A DNA stretch of 6,382 nt from UMGS1696 sp964623635 (lineage in GTDB: Bacteria; Bacillota; Clostridia; Oscillospirales; CAG-272). Below, piece by piece: positions 1 through 6,334 of this stretch (position 1 is its first letter; each line of letters starts with the position of its first letter). A model generated the notes under the pieces. That model was not told where the DNA came from and made no database searches. It worked only from the letters and a program-made list of their open reading frames with translations. Location: contig CAZUUA010000073.1 of the NCBI GenBank assembly GCA_964623635.1, positions 1 through 6,382 of the forward strand, in the 5' to 3' direction. The translations under genes and the position numbers were made by a program.

Positions 1-825
1 GGGCATTTTGACGTGCGTGTGCCTGTGGTGGGCAGTGACGAGGTGGCAGAGCTGGCAGAGGCCTTCAACAATATGGCGGCTTCTCTGGAGCACAGCGAAG
101 AAATGCGGCGTATGTTCCTGGCCAATGTGTCTCACGACCTGCGCACGCCCATGACCACCATCTCCGGCTTCATCGACAGCATCTTAGAAGGTGCGATCCC
201 ACCGGAGAAATACGAGTATTACCTGGGTGTCATCGCCACCGAAGTGCGCCGTTTGTCCCGACTGGTATCCAGTCTGTTGGACATCACCCGGATCCAGGCA
301 GGGGAGCGCAAATTCAATATGGAACCCTTCGACATTTGTGAAAAGGCAAGAGAGATCATCATCGCCTCCGAGCAGCGGTTGGAGGACAAGCACCTGGACG
401 TGGTGTTCGATGCGGATGCGGACAATATTTTAGTAGCTGCCGACAAGGACGCCATCCACCAGATCCTGTACAACATCTGTGACAACGCCATCAAGTTCTC
501 TGTGGAAGGCGGTCGGTATGAGATCGGCATCCACACCAAGGGTAGCAAGGTGACTGTCAGCGTGTACAACGAAGGCTGTGGTATTCCGGCGGAGGATCTG
601 CCGTATGTGTTCGACCGGTTTTACAAGAGCGACAAGAGCCGGGGACTGGACAAGACCGGTGTGGGTCTGGGGCTGTACATCGCACGGACCATCATCGAAG
701 CCCACAACGAAAAGATCTGGGTGGAAAGCGATTATGGCAAATGGTGCCGTTTCTCCTTCACGCTGACCAAGACCCTGCCTGCGGAAGCCAAGGAAGACAG
801 AGATCCAGAGGAGAAAAAACGCTGA
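1..825 (+). CDS. Sensor histidine kinase, 3' portion (HAMP end, HisKA, HATPase_c)
   Basis: This is the cytoplasmic part of a two-component sensor kinase, which autophosphorylates a histidine and passes the phosphate to a response regulator. The reading frame is open to the window edge, so the gene is partial at its 5' end; the GTG at 13 is an internal valine codon. Numbering 274 visible residues from base 1: the end of a HAMP linker at about 1-30 (DEVAELAEAFNNMA), the HisKA H-box at 40-51 with phospho-acceptor H45 (NVSHDLRTP), the N-box near 158-166 (NICDNAIKF), the G1 box at 190-196 (NEGCGIP, with Asn for the usual first Asp, a variant common in Bacillota kinases), the F-box at 203-209 (VFDRFYK) and the G2 box at 220-228 (GVGLGLYIA). 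The charged C-terminal tail is short. The sensor domain, membrane segments and probable partner regulator lie outside the window, so the stimulus is unknown. All catalytic boxes look intact. Confidence 0.95.
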   Translation, partial: GHFDVRVPVVGSDEVAELAEAFNNMAASLEHSEEMRRMFLANVSHDLRTPMTTISGFIDSILEGAIPPEKYEYYLGVIATEVRRLSRLVSSLLDITRIQAGERKFNMEPFDICEKAREIIIASEQRLEDKHLDVVFDADADNILVAADKDAIHQILYNICDNAIKFSVEGGRYEIGIHTKGSKVTVSVYNEGCGIPAEDLPYVFDRFYKSDKSRGLDKTGVGLGLYIARTIIEAHNEKIWVESDYGKWCRFSFTLTKTLPAEAKEDRDPEEKKR

Positions 826-883
826 TCCTGTGTTTTGCTGCCATCATGGATGCGCCATCACGGATACCAATATAGTATAAAGC

Positions 884-890
884 AAAGGAA
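884..890 (+). promoter_or_regulatory. Ribosome binding site of the RNA methyltransferase gene
   Basis: AAAGGAA lies upstream of two in-frame ATG codons, at 894 and 900. The spacing from AGGA is 4 nt to the first and 10 nt to the second. Translation may therefore begin at either, giving MTMIEYTA or MIEYTA; the sequence does not decide it. Confidence 0.55.
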
Positions 891-893
891 AAT

Positions 894-2024
894 ATGACTA
901 TGATAGAATATACAGCTACCTGCCTGTTTGGGCTGGAAGGACTGCTGGGGGAAGAGATCGATGCACTGGGCTACAAGCGTACCCAGACCATGGACGGCCG
1001 GATCAGTTTCTTAGGCGACCCCATGGCCTGTGCCAAAGCCAATATCCATCTGCGGTATGCGGAGCGACTGTACGTGCGGCTGGGAGCTTATCCGGCGGAT
1101 ACCTTTGACAGTCTGTTTGAAGGGGCAAAGGCACTGCCGTGGGAAGACTGGATCGGCAGCGAGGACCAATTTCCGGTATCGGGTCACGCCATCAAATCCA
1201 AGTTGTTCTCGGTGCCGGACTGCCAGAAGATCCTGAAAAAAGCCATCTCTGTCCGGCTGGGCAACCACTATGGCCTGACCCGTATGCCGGAGACCGGGCT
1301 TGTGTACAAGGTGGAATTCTTCCTCTTTAAGGACAACGTGTCCCTGATGATCGACCTGTCCGGTGTTCCGCTGCACAAGCGTGGCTACCGACCAGAGACC
1401 GTGGCGGCACCGCTTCGTGAAACCTTAGCAGCAGCACTGGTGAAGCTTGCCAGACCGCGTGAGGACGTGCTGTTCTGGGATCCTTTTTGTGGTTCCGGTA
1501 CCATCGCCATCGAAGCGGCTATGCTCATGAAAAATATCGCACCGGGTGTGAACCGCCGGTTTGCCGCCGAGAAGTATCCCCATTTTCCGAAGAACCTGTG
1601 GGAAGAAGCCCGTGAGCTTGCCATGGACGGCGAGAGAGAAACGTCCTTCCAGGCAGTCGCCACCGACATCGACCCGGCCTGCGTGAAGATCGCTACGGAA
1701 GCTGCCGCTCGTGCCGGTGTGGACGACTGCATCAGCATCTACGAAATGGATGCTCGAGACTTTGCCGATCCGGGCTGCCGGGGTACCATCGTCACCAATC
1801 CACCGTACGGCGAACGACTGATGACCGTGGAAGAAGCAGAGGCGCTGTACCAGGATATGGGTCGGGCCTTTGCCTGTGTGCCCAATTGGCAGATCTACGT
1901 ACTGACCGCCCATGAGCAGTTCCCCAAGCTGTACGGCAGACGGGCCGACAAGATCCGCAAGCTGTACAACGGGATGATGCCCTGCTATTACTATCAGTTT
2001 TTCAAAAATCCCAATCGGAAATAA
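894..2024 (+). CDS. THUMP-domain class I SAM-dependent RNA methyltransferase (RlmL/YpsC-type)
   Basis: This is a predicted guanine-N2 RNA methyltransferase of the COG0116 family. E. coli RlmL, whose N-terminal half modifies G2445 of 23S rRNA, and B. subtilis YpsC belong to it. Of 376 residues, about 1-60 form the N-terminal ferredoxin-like part (ATCLFGLEGLLGEEI), about 60-160 the THUMP RNA-binding domain, and 160-376 the Rossmann methyltransferase. Diagnostic motifs are LHKRGYRPE at 160-168, the SAM-binding motif I DPFCGSGT at 196-203, an acidic ATDID at 256-260 (motif II region), and the catalytic NPPY at 302-305 followed by GERL. The length matches stand-alone YpsC-like proteins; the C-terminal RlmK domain of E. 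coli RlmL is absent. The start is ATG 894 with AAAGGAA just upstream; ATG 900 is nearly as good. The gene follows the kinase by 68 nt with no clear terminator between, and the reductase follows closely. The family is certain; the exact target nucleotide is inferred. Confidence 0.93.
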   Translation: MTMIEYTATCLFGLEGLLGEEIDALGYKRTQTMDGRISFLGDPMACAKANIHLRYAERLYVRLGAYPADTFDSLFEGAKALPWEDWIGSEDQFPVSGHAIKSKLFSVPDCQKILKKAISVRLGNHYGLTRMPETGLVYKVEFFLFKDNVSLMIDLSGVPLHKRGYRPETVAAPLRETLAAALVKLARPREDVLFWDPFCGSGTIAIEAAMLMKNIAPGVNRRFAAEKYPHFPKNLWEEARELAMDGERETSFQAVATDIDPACVKIATEAAARAGVDDCISIYEMDARDFADPGCRGTIVTNPPYGERLMTVEEAEALYQDMGRAFACVPNWQIYVLTAHEQFPKLYGRRADKIRKLYNGMMPCYYYQFFKNPNRK

Positions 2025-2030
2025 TATATG

Positions 2031-2035
2031 AAGGA
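2031..2035 (+). promoter_or_regulatory. Ribosome binding site favouring the ATG at 2046
   Basis: AAGGA sits 10 nt upstream of ATG 2046. It lies inside the coding stretch that would result from starting at the in-frame ATG 2028, which has only a weak GGAA before it (2017-2020). This supports the shorter reductase, beginning MQKLGFGMMRLP. Confidence 0.5.
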
Positions 2036-2045
2036 TGAGACTGCG

Positions 2046-3167
2046 ATGCAAAAACTTGGTTTTGGTATGATGCGCCTGCCCCGGCTGGATCCGGACGACC
2101 CGGCCTCGGTGGACTTTGACGAGCTGTGCCGGATGGTGGATCTGTTTTTAGAAAAAGGCTTCACCTATTTTGATACCGCATGGATGTACTGTGCCTTCCA
2201 GAGCGAACCGGCCGTGAAAAAGGCACTGGTAGACCGGTACCCCAGAGACCGGTTCCAGCTGGCCACCAAGCTCCACGCCGGCTTTATGAAATGCAAAGAG
2301 GACAGAGACAAGATCTTCAATGCACAGCTGGAAAAGACCGGTGCCGGTTATTTTGACTATTACCTGCTCCACGACGTGGGGGTAGAGCGGTATCCCATTC
2401 TGGAGGAATACGACTGCTTCAACTGGCTGGCAGAAAAGAAGGCGGCCGGTCTGGTGAAGCATATGGGCTTTTCCTGCCACGACAATGCCGCATTCTTGGA
2501 TAAGGTGCTGACGGAGCATCCCGAAATGGAATTCGTACAGCTGCAGATCAACTACTTAGACTGGGACAGCGAAGGTATCCAGTCCCGGCTGTGCTACGAA
2601 GTGGCGTGCAAGCATGGGAAGCCGGTCATCGTCATGGAACCGGTGAAGGGTGGTACACTGGCGAAGGTGCCGGAGGACGTGGAGACGTTGTTCAAGCGCC
2701 ATGCACCGGAGATGTCCGTGGCCTCCTGGGCGATCCGCTTCTGTGCCGGGCTTGACAACGTGATGATGGTGCTGTCCGGCATGAGCGATATGGCACAGAT
2801 GCAGGACAATCTCAGCTATATGCAGGACTTTGTGCCCTTGACGGCAGAGGAAAACGCCATTGTCAAGGAAGCGGTGGATCGGATCAATGCCAGCGTGGCG
2901 ATCCCCTGTACCGGCTGTTCCTACTGCACCGACGGCTGTCCCATGCACATTGCCATTCCCCAGATCTTCTCGCTGTACAATGCGGATCTGCAGGAGATGG
3001 CCGGTAAGGACTGGACGCCGCAAGGGGAATATTACGAGCGGCTGCTTCAGGTACACGGTGCGCCCAAGGACTGCATCGGCTGTGGTCAGTGTGAGGGTGT
3101 ATGTCCCCAGCATCTGCCCATCGTCGAGCATTTGCACACCGTAGACGAATATTTTGGATTAAAGTAA
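2046..3167 (+). CDS. Aldo/keto reductase with C-terminal double [4Fe-4S] motifs (COG1453-type)
   Basis: This is a predicted cytoplasmic oxidoreductase: an NAD(P)H-type aldo/keto reductase barrel fused to a bacterial-ferredoxin-like tail. Taking 373 residues from ATG 2046, the barrel spans about 1-265 and keeps the catalytic tetrad: D43 and Y48 in FDTAWMY, K75 in ATKLH, and H109 in YYLLHD. The tail carries two C-x2-C-x2-C-x3-C-P motifs, C288/C291/C294/C298 (CTGCSYCTDGCP) and C343/C346/C349/C353 (CIGCGQCEGVCP), each able to hold a [4Fe-4S] cluster. This architecture is widespread in anaerobic Clostridia; substrate and electron partner are generally unknown. Family members typically begin like MQKLGFGMMRLP, and AAGGA lies before ATG 2046; ATG 2028 would add six residues. 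The stop of the methyltransferase gene is 21 nt upstream, so co-transcription is likely, and a terminator follows directly. No functional link between the two enzymes is evident. Confidence 0.93.
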   Translation: MQKLGFGMMRLPRLDPDDPASVDFDELCRMVDLFLEKGFTYFDTAWMYCAFQSEPAVKKALVDRYPRDRFQLATKLHAGFMKCKEDRDKIFNAQLEKTGAGYFDYYLLHDVGVERYPILEEYDCFNWLAEKKAAGLVKHMGFSCHDNAAFLDKVLTEHPEMEFVQLQINYLDWDSEGIQSRLCYEVACKHGKPVIVMEPVKGGTLAKVPEDVETLFKRHAPEMSVASWAIRFCAGLDNVMMVLSGMSDMAQMQDNLSYMQDFVPLTAEENAIVKEAVDRINASVAIPCTGCSYCTDGCPMHIAIPQIFSLYNADLQEMAGKDWTPQGEYYERLLQVHGAPKDCIGCGQCEGVCPQHLPIVEHLHTVDEYFGLK

Positions 3168-3192
3168 ATCTGGCGATATGTAGGTAAAAAAT

Positions 3193-3234
3193 GACCGGGT
3201 CATCTCACAAAAATGGAGATGCTCGGTCTTTTTT
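3193..3234 (+). terminator. Intrinsic terminator after the reductase gene, probably bidirectional
   Basis: The arms 3193-3206 and 3216-3228 pair as 7 bp (one G-U), a single bulged T at 3200, then 6 bp, closing a 9-nt loop (ACAAAAATG). Six T residues follow at 3229-3234. Six A residues at 3186-3191 precede the hairpin, so the minus-strand transcript also forms a hairpin followed by ATTTTTT, though one G-U pair becomes an A-C mismatch there. It lies between convergent genes and can end both transcripts. Confidence 0.9.
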
Positions 3235-3259
3235 GCGATATGGGCGTCTGATGCAGCCA

Positions 3260-4165
3260 TCACGTCAAATACGGTGCATATAAGACATCTCGCCGGAGTC
3301 CCAGTGCCGTGGCTGCCTCTTCAAGCTTTTGTTTCCGGATCATGCGAAACAGTGCCGGCTGTCCGGTTTTTACGGATGCGTACTCCTGCAGGCTATGCAG
3401 CGTTGGCACATCGTATCCCGATAATCGCACACACACCGCACGTCCCAGCACATGGGCAAGCGCCGGAAATACTTCTTTTTCGTATTCCCCGGCAAAGGTG
3501 CTGCGGGCAAAAGCGAACTCTTCCACCTGTCCATGGGCACGATCCAGCGATAGACCACCGATCATGGCGCCATTTTGTCCCAGCACCGTGACCGCTTCCC
3601 GGTTCCCGCTTTGCAGAGCCAGGAGCACATCGCCGGTCTGCCGCTTCACGTAATCGCATTTGGTCTCATACATTGCGTTGTAGACAGAGGCATCTTCGGG
3701 TCGCATGGGGACAAACTGGATCGCTGCCTGTTCTCGTGGCTGGAATGTCAGCAGATATTCGATACCGCCGCCGATGTATCCCACACGTCCGTACCGAACC
3801 GGGTTGCCGTGGAGATAGCACAGATCCCCCTGCACATCGGCGATATCGTTGACGGCATGGAGAAGCGCTGTCATGATCCCACGATTTCGGTATTCTTCCA
3901 GAACGGCAATATTTCCATTGGCAAGCAGACAGATGGGTCTATCACCGATGATATATTCCAGCGGATAAATGGCGGCTGTTCCCACCAAGCGTCCATCCGC
4001 AAAAGCCCCCAGATGCGAAGCGGTGACATAGGTATTGGGTGACGAAAACAGTCGTGGAAACAACAGCCGGAAGGAGGTCTCTCTGCCGTAGCTGCGGCTG
4101 AAGCAACCGTCCAACAGATCTCTCAGTTCATAAAAATGATGCGGTTCTAAGTATCGTATCTCCAT
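3260..4165 (-). CDS. GNAT family N-acetyltransferase (Eis-like two-domain type)
   Basis: This is a predicted acetyl-CoA-dependent N-acetyltransferase of the GNAT superfamily, 301 residues and cytoplasmic. Residues about 1-140 form the catalytic GNAT fold: GAFADGRLVGTAAIYPLEY at 53-71 gives the central strands, and EYRNRGIMTALL at 91-102 is the acetyl-CoA pyrophosphate loop (R93-x-x-G96). HGNPVRYGRVGY at 119-130 corresponds to the G-x-P-x-x-Y-x-R-x-G-[FY] signature of Eis-like acetyltransferases (Acetyltransf_9). Residues about 150-290 look like a second, degenerate GNAT half, as in Eis, but the protein is too short for the third, sterol-carrier-like domain of Eis. Start: ATG at 4165, with GAGGAGG at 4173-4179 at good spacing. 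It is the last gene of a minus-strand operon, 54 nt after the ceramidase-like gene, and reads into the shared terminator. The substrate cannot be read from sequence; amines, aminoglycosides, peptides or protein N-termini are all possible. Confidence 0.87.
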   Translation of the reverse strand: MEIRYLEPHHFYELRDLLDGCFSRSYGRETSFRLLFPRLFSSPNTYVTASHLGAFADGRLVGTAAIYPLEYIIGDRPICLLANGNIAVLEEYRNRGIMTALLHAVNDIADVQGDLCYLHGNPVRYGRVGYIGGGIEYLLTFQPREQAAIQFVPMRPEDASVYNAMYETKCDYVKRQTGDVLLALQSGNREAVTVLGQNGAMIGGLSLDRAHGQVEEFAFARSTFAGEYEKEVFPALAHVLGRAVCVRLSGYDVPTLHSLQEYASVKTGQPALFRMIRKQKLEEAATALGLRRDVLYAPYLT

Positions 4166-4219
4166 GGTATATCCTCCTCATGCTGCTTTTCCCAAAGCCG
4201 ATGCATACAGAACAACAAA

Positions 4220-5698
4220 TTATGGCGCCATCAGCTCTGCCAATGCGACGGCAAAGGCTTCTGCGATCACCTGCGCTGTGTCCGGACCCAAAGAGTTGGT
4301 CTCCTCATAGTGATTCTCACCGGTCGCATCCTGGATGGTGTTCAGGTACGGCGTGTCCTCGTGTACCAGAAAATCCGACGGCGGTACGATGTACCCCAGC
4401 TCATCGTTGCAAAGCCCGATCACCAACAGCTCGTCCATGCCATAGTCTTCGGTTATCTCCAACAGCGTCGGTGGATTTTCGCCGCCGGTGCCGTTTTGTG
4501 CCGCTTCACCGCCGTACACCAGCTCCGGAAAGATTTCACCGGGAAGGCAGGCGATGGTCAGAGAATCCAGCTGCAACACCGACAGAGACGATACCACGGT
4601 GTAGCCGGTGTCGCTGTCCCCACGGATCACTTCATTTTGCAGCACCCCTAAAAATTTCAGATACAAATACAGCGGATTGTCCATGGGTGCGGTGAAGGTC
4701 GTGGTGGCAACAGACAAGGTCGGTGCAAGGATCCTTTCGTCCGATGCCGGAATGGACAGGGCATACTCTGCCAGAGCGGTGCCGGTTCGTACCATATTTT
4801 CAACAGCGTCAAAGGTTTCCCCTTTCATTTGGTTTTCCGTGTAGATCAGTCCACCGATGGCACCGGGAATGTATAGCGCCAGATCTCCGGTTTCCTGCTC
4901 GACCACGTCACACAGTACCCCAGGAAAATCACGGCTGAATTGGGTGTTGTCCCCACGTAGAGACTCTGCATGGGCGCCGTAGAACAACAGCCGCACACCG
5001 CTTTCTTTGCTGTCTGTGGGACAAAACCGCAGCTGGTATAGGGTCTCATCGTACACCTGTGGGTCACGGGAATCGTACAGCAGCCCCTCTGTCTCCGTTT
5101 GTCCATATCGCAGGGTTCCCTCGATCGGATTTGTCAAGGCTTCTTTGGCGGCAGAAACGGCGGCGGTCACCAGTGCGTTCATGTAGCCTTCGTTCTTGCC
5201 ATCGATACCCATCGGTCCCCAAAGCCCCAAAGTGTCGGGCAGCGCATGGCAGTGGGTGGCATAGATCTGCACCGAAACGCAATCGTTCTCCGCACACAGG
5301 GTAAACAGTCGATCCTGGATACGGGCCACCGTGGCGCTGGTCAGGGCAATGCAGTCGATACCGATCAGCAGGAGCCCACCGTGGTCCGTAGCCATCCATA
5401 CCGCTTTGGCTTCGGCATAGTCCGGATCTGGACGAAATTCCCGGCTGGAATCCGCATCATAAAAGGACAGCCGCTTGCGATTCAGGTAACCATCGCCGAT
5501 CCAATCGTTGTGGTAACCGGCCATGTACAGTCCTTCGCCATCCGACAAAATCGGTCGTACCCCATAGCCATAGGTCCATGTGGTGCTCTCAGACGACAGG
5601 TGCCAGACCTCTGTCTCCTCTAAAAACAGTGTACCGCAGCCAATTAAGTTTGGCAGAAGCAGCAGAAGAACTAAAATATAGGAAAGAAATTTTTGCAT
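4220..5698 (-). CDS. Lipoprotein with neutral/alkaline ceramidase-like N-terminal domain
   Basis: This is a 492-residue exported lipoprotein. Lys3 is followed by a hydrophobic core (7-16) and lipobox LIGC, making Cys21 the lipid-anchored residue. The rest resembles the catalytic domain of neutral ceramidases (Ceramidase_alk): an ATDHGGLLLIGID strand at 103-115; THCH at 148-151 followed by ALPDTLGLWG; GAHAES at 241-246 and DFPG at 257-260; CLPGE at 384-388; LGYIVPPSDF at 434-443; and HYEETNSLGPDTA at 463-475. By family analogy H149 or H151, H243, E388 and Y436 are candidate zinc ligands. The nucleophile loop (G-[DN]-x-S-P-N in ceramidases) aligns best with PGAIGGLI at 278-285, with no serine. 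The C-terminal immunoglobulin-like domain of full-length enzymes is also missing. The start is ATG 5698 behind TAAGGAGG. It is the middle gene of the operon. A metal-dependent amidase or esterase with another substrate, or a binding protein, are the alternatives. Confidence 0.82.
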   Translation of the reverse strand: MQKFLSYILVLLLLLPNLIGCGTLFLEETEVWHLSSESTTWTYGYGVRPILSDGEGLYMAGYHNDWIGDGYLNRKRLSFYDADSSREFRPDPDYAEAKAVWMATDHGGLLLIGIDCIALTSATVARIQDRLFTLCAENDCVSVQIYATHCHALPDTLGLWGPMGIDGKNEGYMNALVTAAVSAAKEALTNPIEGTLRYGQTETEGLLYDSRDPQVYDETLYQLRFCPTDSKESGVRLLFYGAHAESLRGDNTQFSRDFPGVLCDVVEQETGDLALYIPGAIGGLIYTENQMKGETFDAVENMVRTGTALAEYALSIPASDERILAPTLSVATTTFTAPMDNPLYLYLKFLGVLQNEVIRGDSDTGYTVVSSLSVLQLDSLTIACLPGEIFPELVYGGEAAQNGTGGENPPTLLEITEDYGMDELLVIGLCNDELGYIVPPSDFLVHEDTPYLNTIQDATGENHYEETNSLGPDTAQVIAEAFAVALAELMAP

Positions 5699-5705
5699 CG
5701 GTTTG

Positions 5706-5713
5706 CCTCCTTA
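5706..5713 (-). promoter_or_regulatory. Strong ribosome binding site overlapping the upstream gene's stop codon
   Basis: On the minus strand TAAGGAGG combines the TAA stop of the membrane-protein gene (5713-5711) with a near-perfect Shine-Dalgarno for the lipoprotein gene, whose ATG is 7 nt further on. The layout implies one mRNA and possible translational coupling, with strong lipoprotein translation. Confidence 0.8.
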
Positions 5714-6160
5714 CAGCACGTCCGCATCCAGCAGAGGACGCAGAGACGTGATCACGTGATCCAGCCGGATATCGTTGACATCGGTAAACCAGACGGTCAC
5801 CGCAAAAAGAGGCAGAAACAGCAGCATACCGACAGCGAACACCAGCAGCCGCCGCTTCCAGGTCACGCCACCGGCATGAATATAGACGATGGAAAGGCCG
5901 CAGTACAGGTAGCAGAACAGCCCCATGATCTCCAGCGGCAGATTGAGAGACGCCGTTTTGAGCTGGGCAAAAATGGCGGAGATCGTATCGGCTGTATCGG
6001 TCGGCAGACCCAAGGACGGACCCAGGGTACCTAGGATCCCACCCAAATTCCGCAGAAACCAAACCGAGGCAAGTCCCAGCAGAATGGTCAGAATAGCGCC
6101 GGACAGCAGCAATGTTGCAAAAAAGCGCACCGAGACCTTATGAGAAGTCGGTGTGTCCAT
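5711..6160 (-). CDS. Small three-helix membrane protein of unknown function
   Basis: I do not recognise this 149-residue protein. It shows three hydrophobic segments: about 13-36 (FFATLLLSGAILTILLGLAS...), 75-95 (PLEIMGLFCYLYCGLSIVYI) and 104-126 (RLLVFAVGMLLFLPLFAVTV...). Positive charges at K8 and R12 and the WKRR patch at 101-104 between helices two and three suggest a cytoplasmic N-terminus. That places a 38-residue Gly/Leu/Thr-rich loop (37-74) and the acidic C-terminal tail (about 127-149, DVNDIRLDHV) outside the cell. No catalytic motif is visible. The start at ATG 6160 has GTGAGGTG about 8 nt upstream. It is the first gene of the operon, and the lipoprotein start lies 12 nt past its stop, so an envelope partnership with that lipoprotein is plausible but inferred. 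The gene is real on grounds of ribosome site, promoter and tight packing. Confidence 0.75.
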   Translation of the reverse strand: MDTPTSHKVSVRFFATLLLSGAILTILLGLASVWFLRNLGGILGTLGPSLGLPTDTADTISAIFAQLKTASLNLPLEIMGLFCYLYCGLSIVYIHAGGVTWKRRLLVFAVGMLLFLPLFAVTVWFTDVNDIRLDHVITSLRPLLDADVL

Positions 6161-6197
6161 ATGTCATACACCTCACATGAGCAGATTGTATACTGGT

Positions 6198-6226
6198 ATT
6201 ATAGCATACTTTGTTGGAAAATGCAA
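6198..6226 (-). promoter_or_regulatory. Sigma-A-type promoter of the minus-strand operon
   Basis: Read on the minus strand, TTGCAT (6226-6221) is a partial -35, then a 17-nt spacer, then a perfect -10 TATAAT (6203-6198) with the extended-minus-10 TG one base upstream (TGCTATAAT). Transcription would start near 6191, leaving a leader of about 30 nt before ATG 6160, too short for a riboswitch. No clear operator dyad was seen. Confidence 0.8.
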
Positions 6227-6299
6227 GAAGGAATCGAAGGGTACAGCAGGTCTTGGCTTCGGGGGCTTTCGAGAGTATTGGTGTAGGGAAAACGAACGC

Positions 6300-6328
6300 A
6301 AAAAAAGACGACCCATTTACGGATCGCC
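6300..6328 (-). terminator. Intrinsic terminator of the tRNA transcript
   Basis: On the minus strand GGCGATCC (6328-6321) pairs with GGGTCGTC (6314-6307) in 8 bp with two G-U pairs, around the loop GTAAAT. Seven T residues follow (6306-6300). It begins 6 nt after the tRNA discriminator base and insulates the leftward operon from tRNA transcription. Confidence 0.88.
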
Positions 6329-6334
6329 TCATCA

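Noticed and set aside
826..893. Possible promoter between the kinase and methyltransferase genes (TATAGT at 871-876, TATAAA at 876-881)
   Set aside because: The A/T-rich boxes look like -10 elements, but no -35-like hexamer lies 16-18 nt upstream. A weak internal promoter cannot be excluded, but the evidence is too thin to call.
1425..2051. Long minus-strand open frame (208 codons) antisense to the methyltransferase gene
   Set aside because: It lies wholly opposite a gene with clear motifs in every part, its translation shows no recognisable domain, and it lacks a convincing ribosome site. Long antisense frames are expected in GC-rich coding DNA.
2556..3137. Minus-strand open frame (193 codons) opposite the reductase gene
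   Set aside because: It mirrors the codon structure of a gene with intact catalytic and cluster motifs; its His/Leu-rich product is typical of an antisense shadow.
3173..3242. Eight-base direct repeat GCGATATG at 3173-3180 and 3235-3242 flanking the terminator hairpin
   Set aside because: It is short enough to arise by chance; there is no mobile-element structure between the copies, only a normal terminator.
4166..4219. Small hairpin (GCTTT/AAAGC) between the ceramidase-like and GNAT genes
   Set aside because: Only 5 bp, not followed by a T-tract and immediately before a strong ribosome site, so it is unlikely to terminate transcription.
5099..5623. Plus-strand open frame (174 codons) inside the ceramidase-like gene
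   Set aside because: It has no ribosome site or domain and is opposite a strand with a promoter, Shine-Dalgarno, lipobox and conserved motifs.
6227..6299. Stretch between the tRNA terminator and the operon promoter, with a CGAAG/CTTCG inverted repeat
   Set aside because: The repeat arms are 5 nt and far apart; no operator, small RNA or gene could be supported here.
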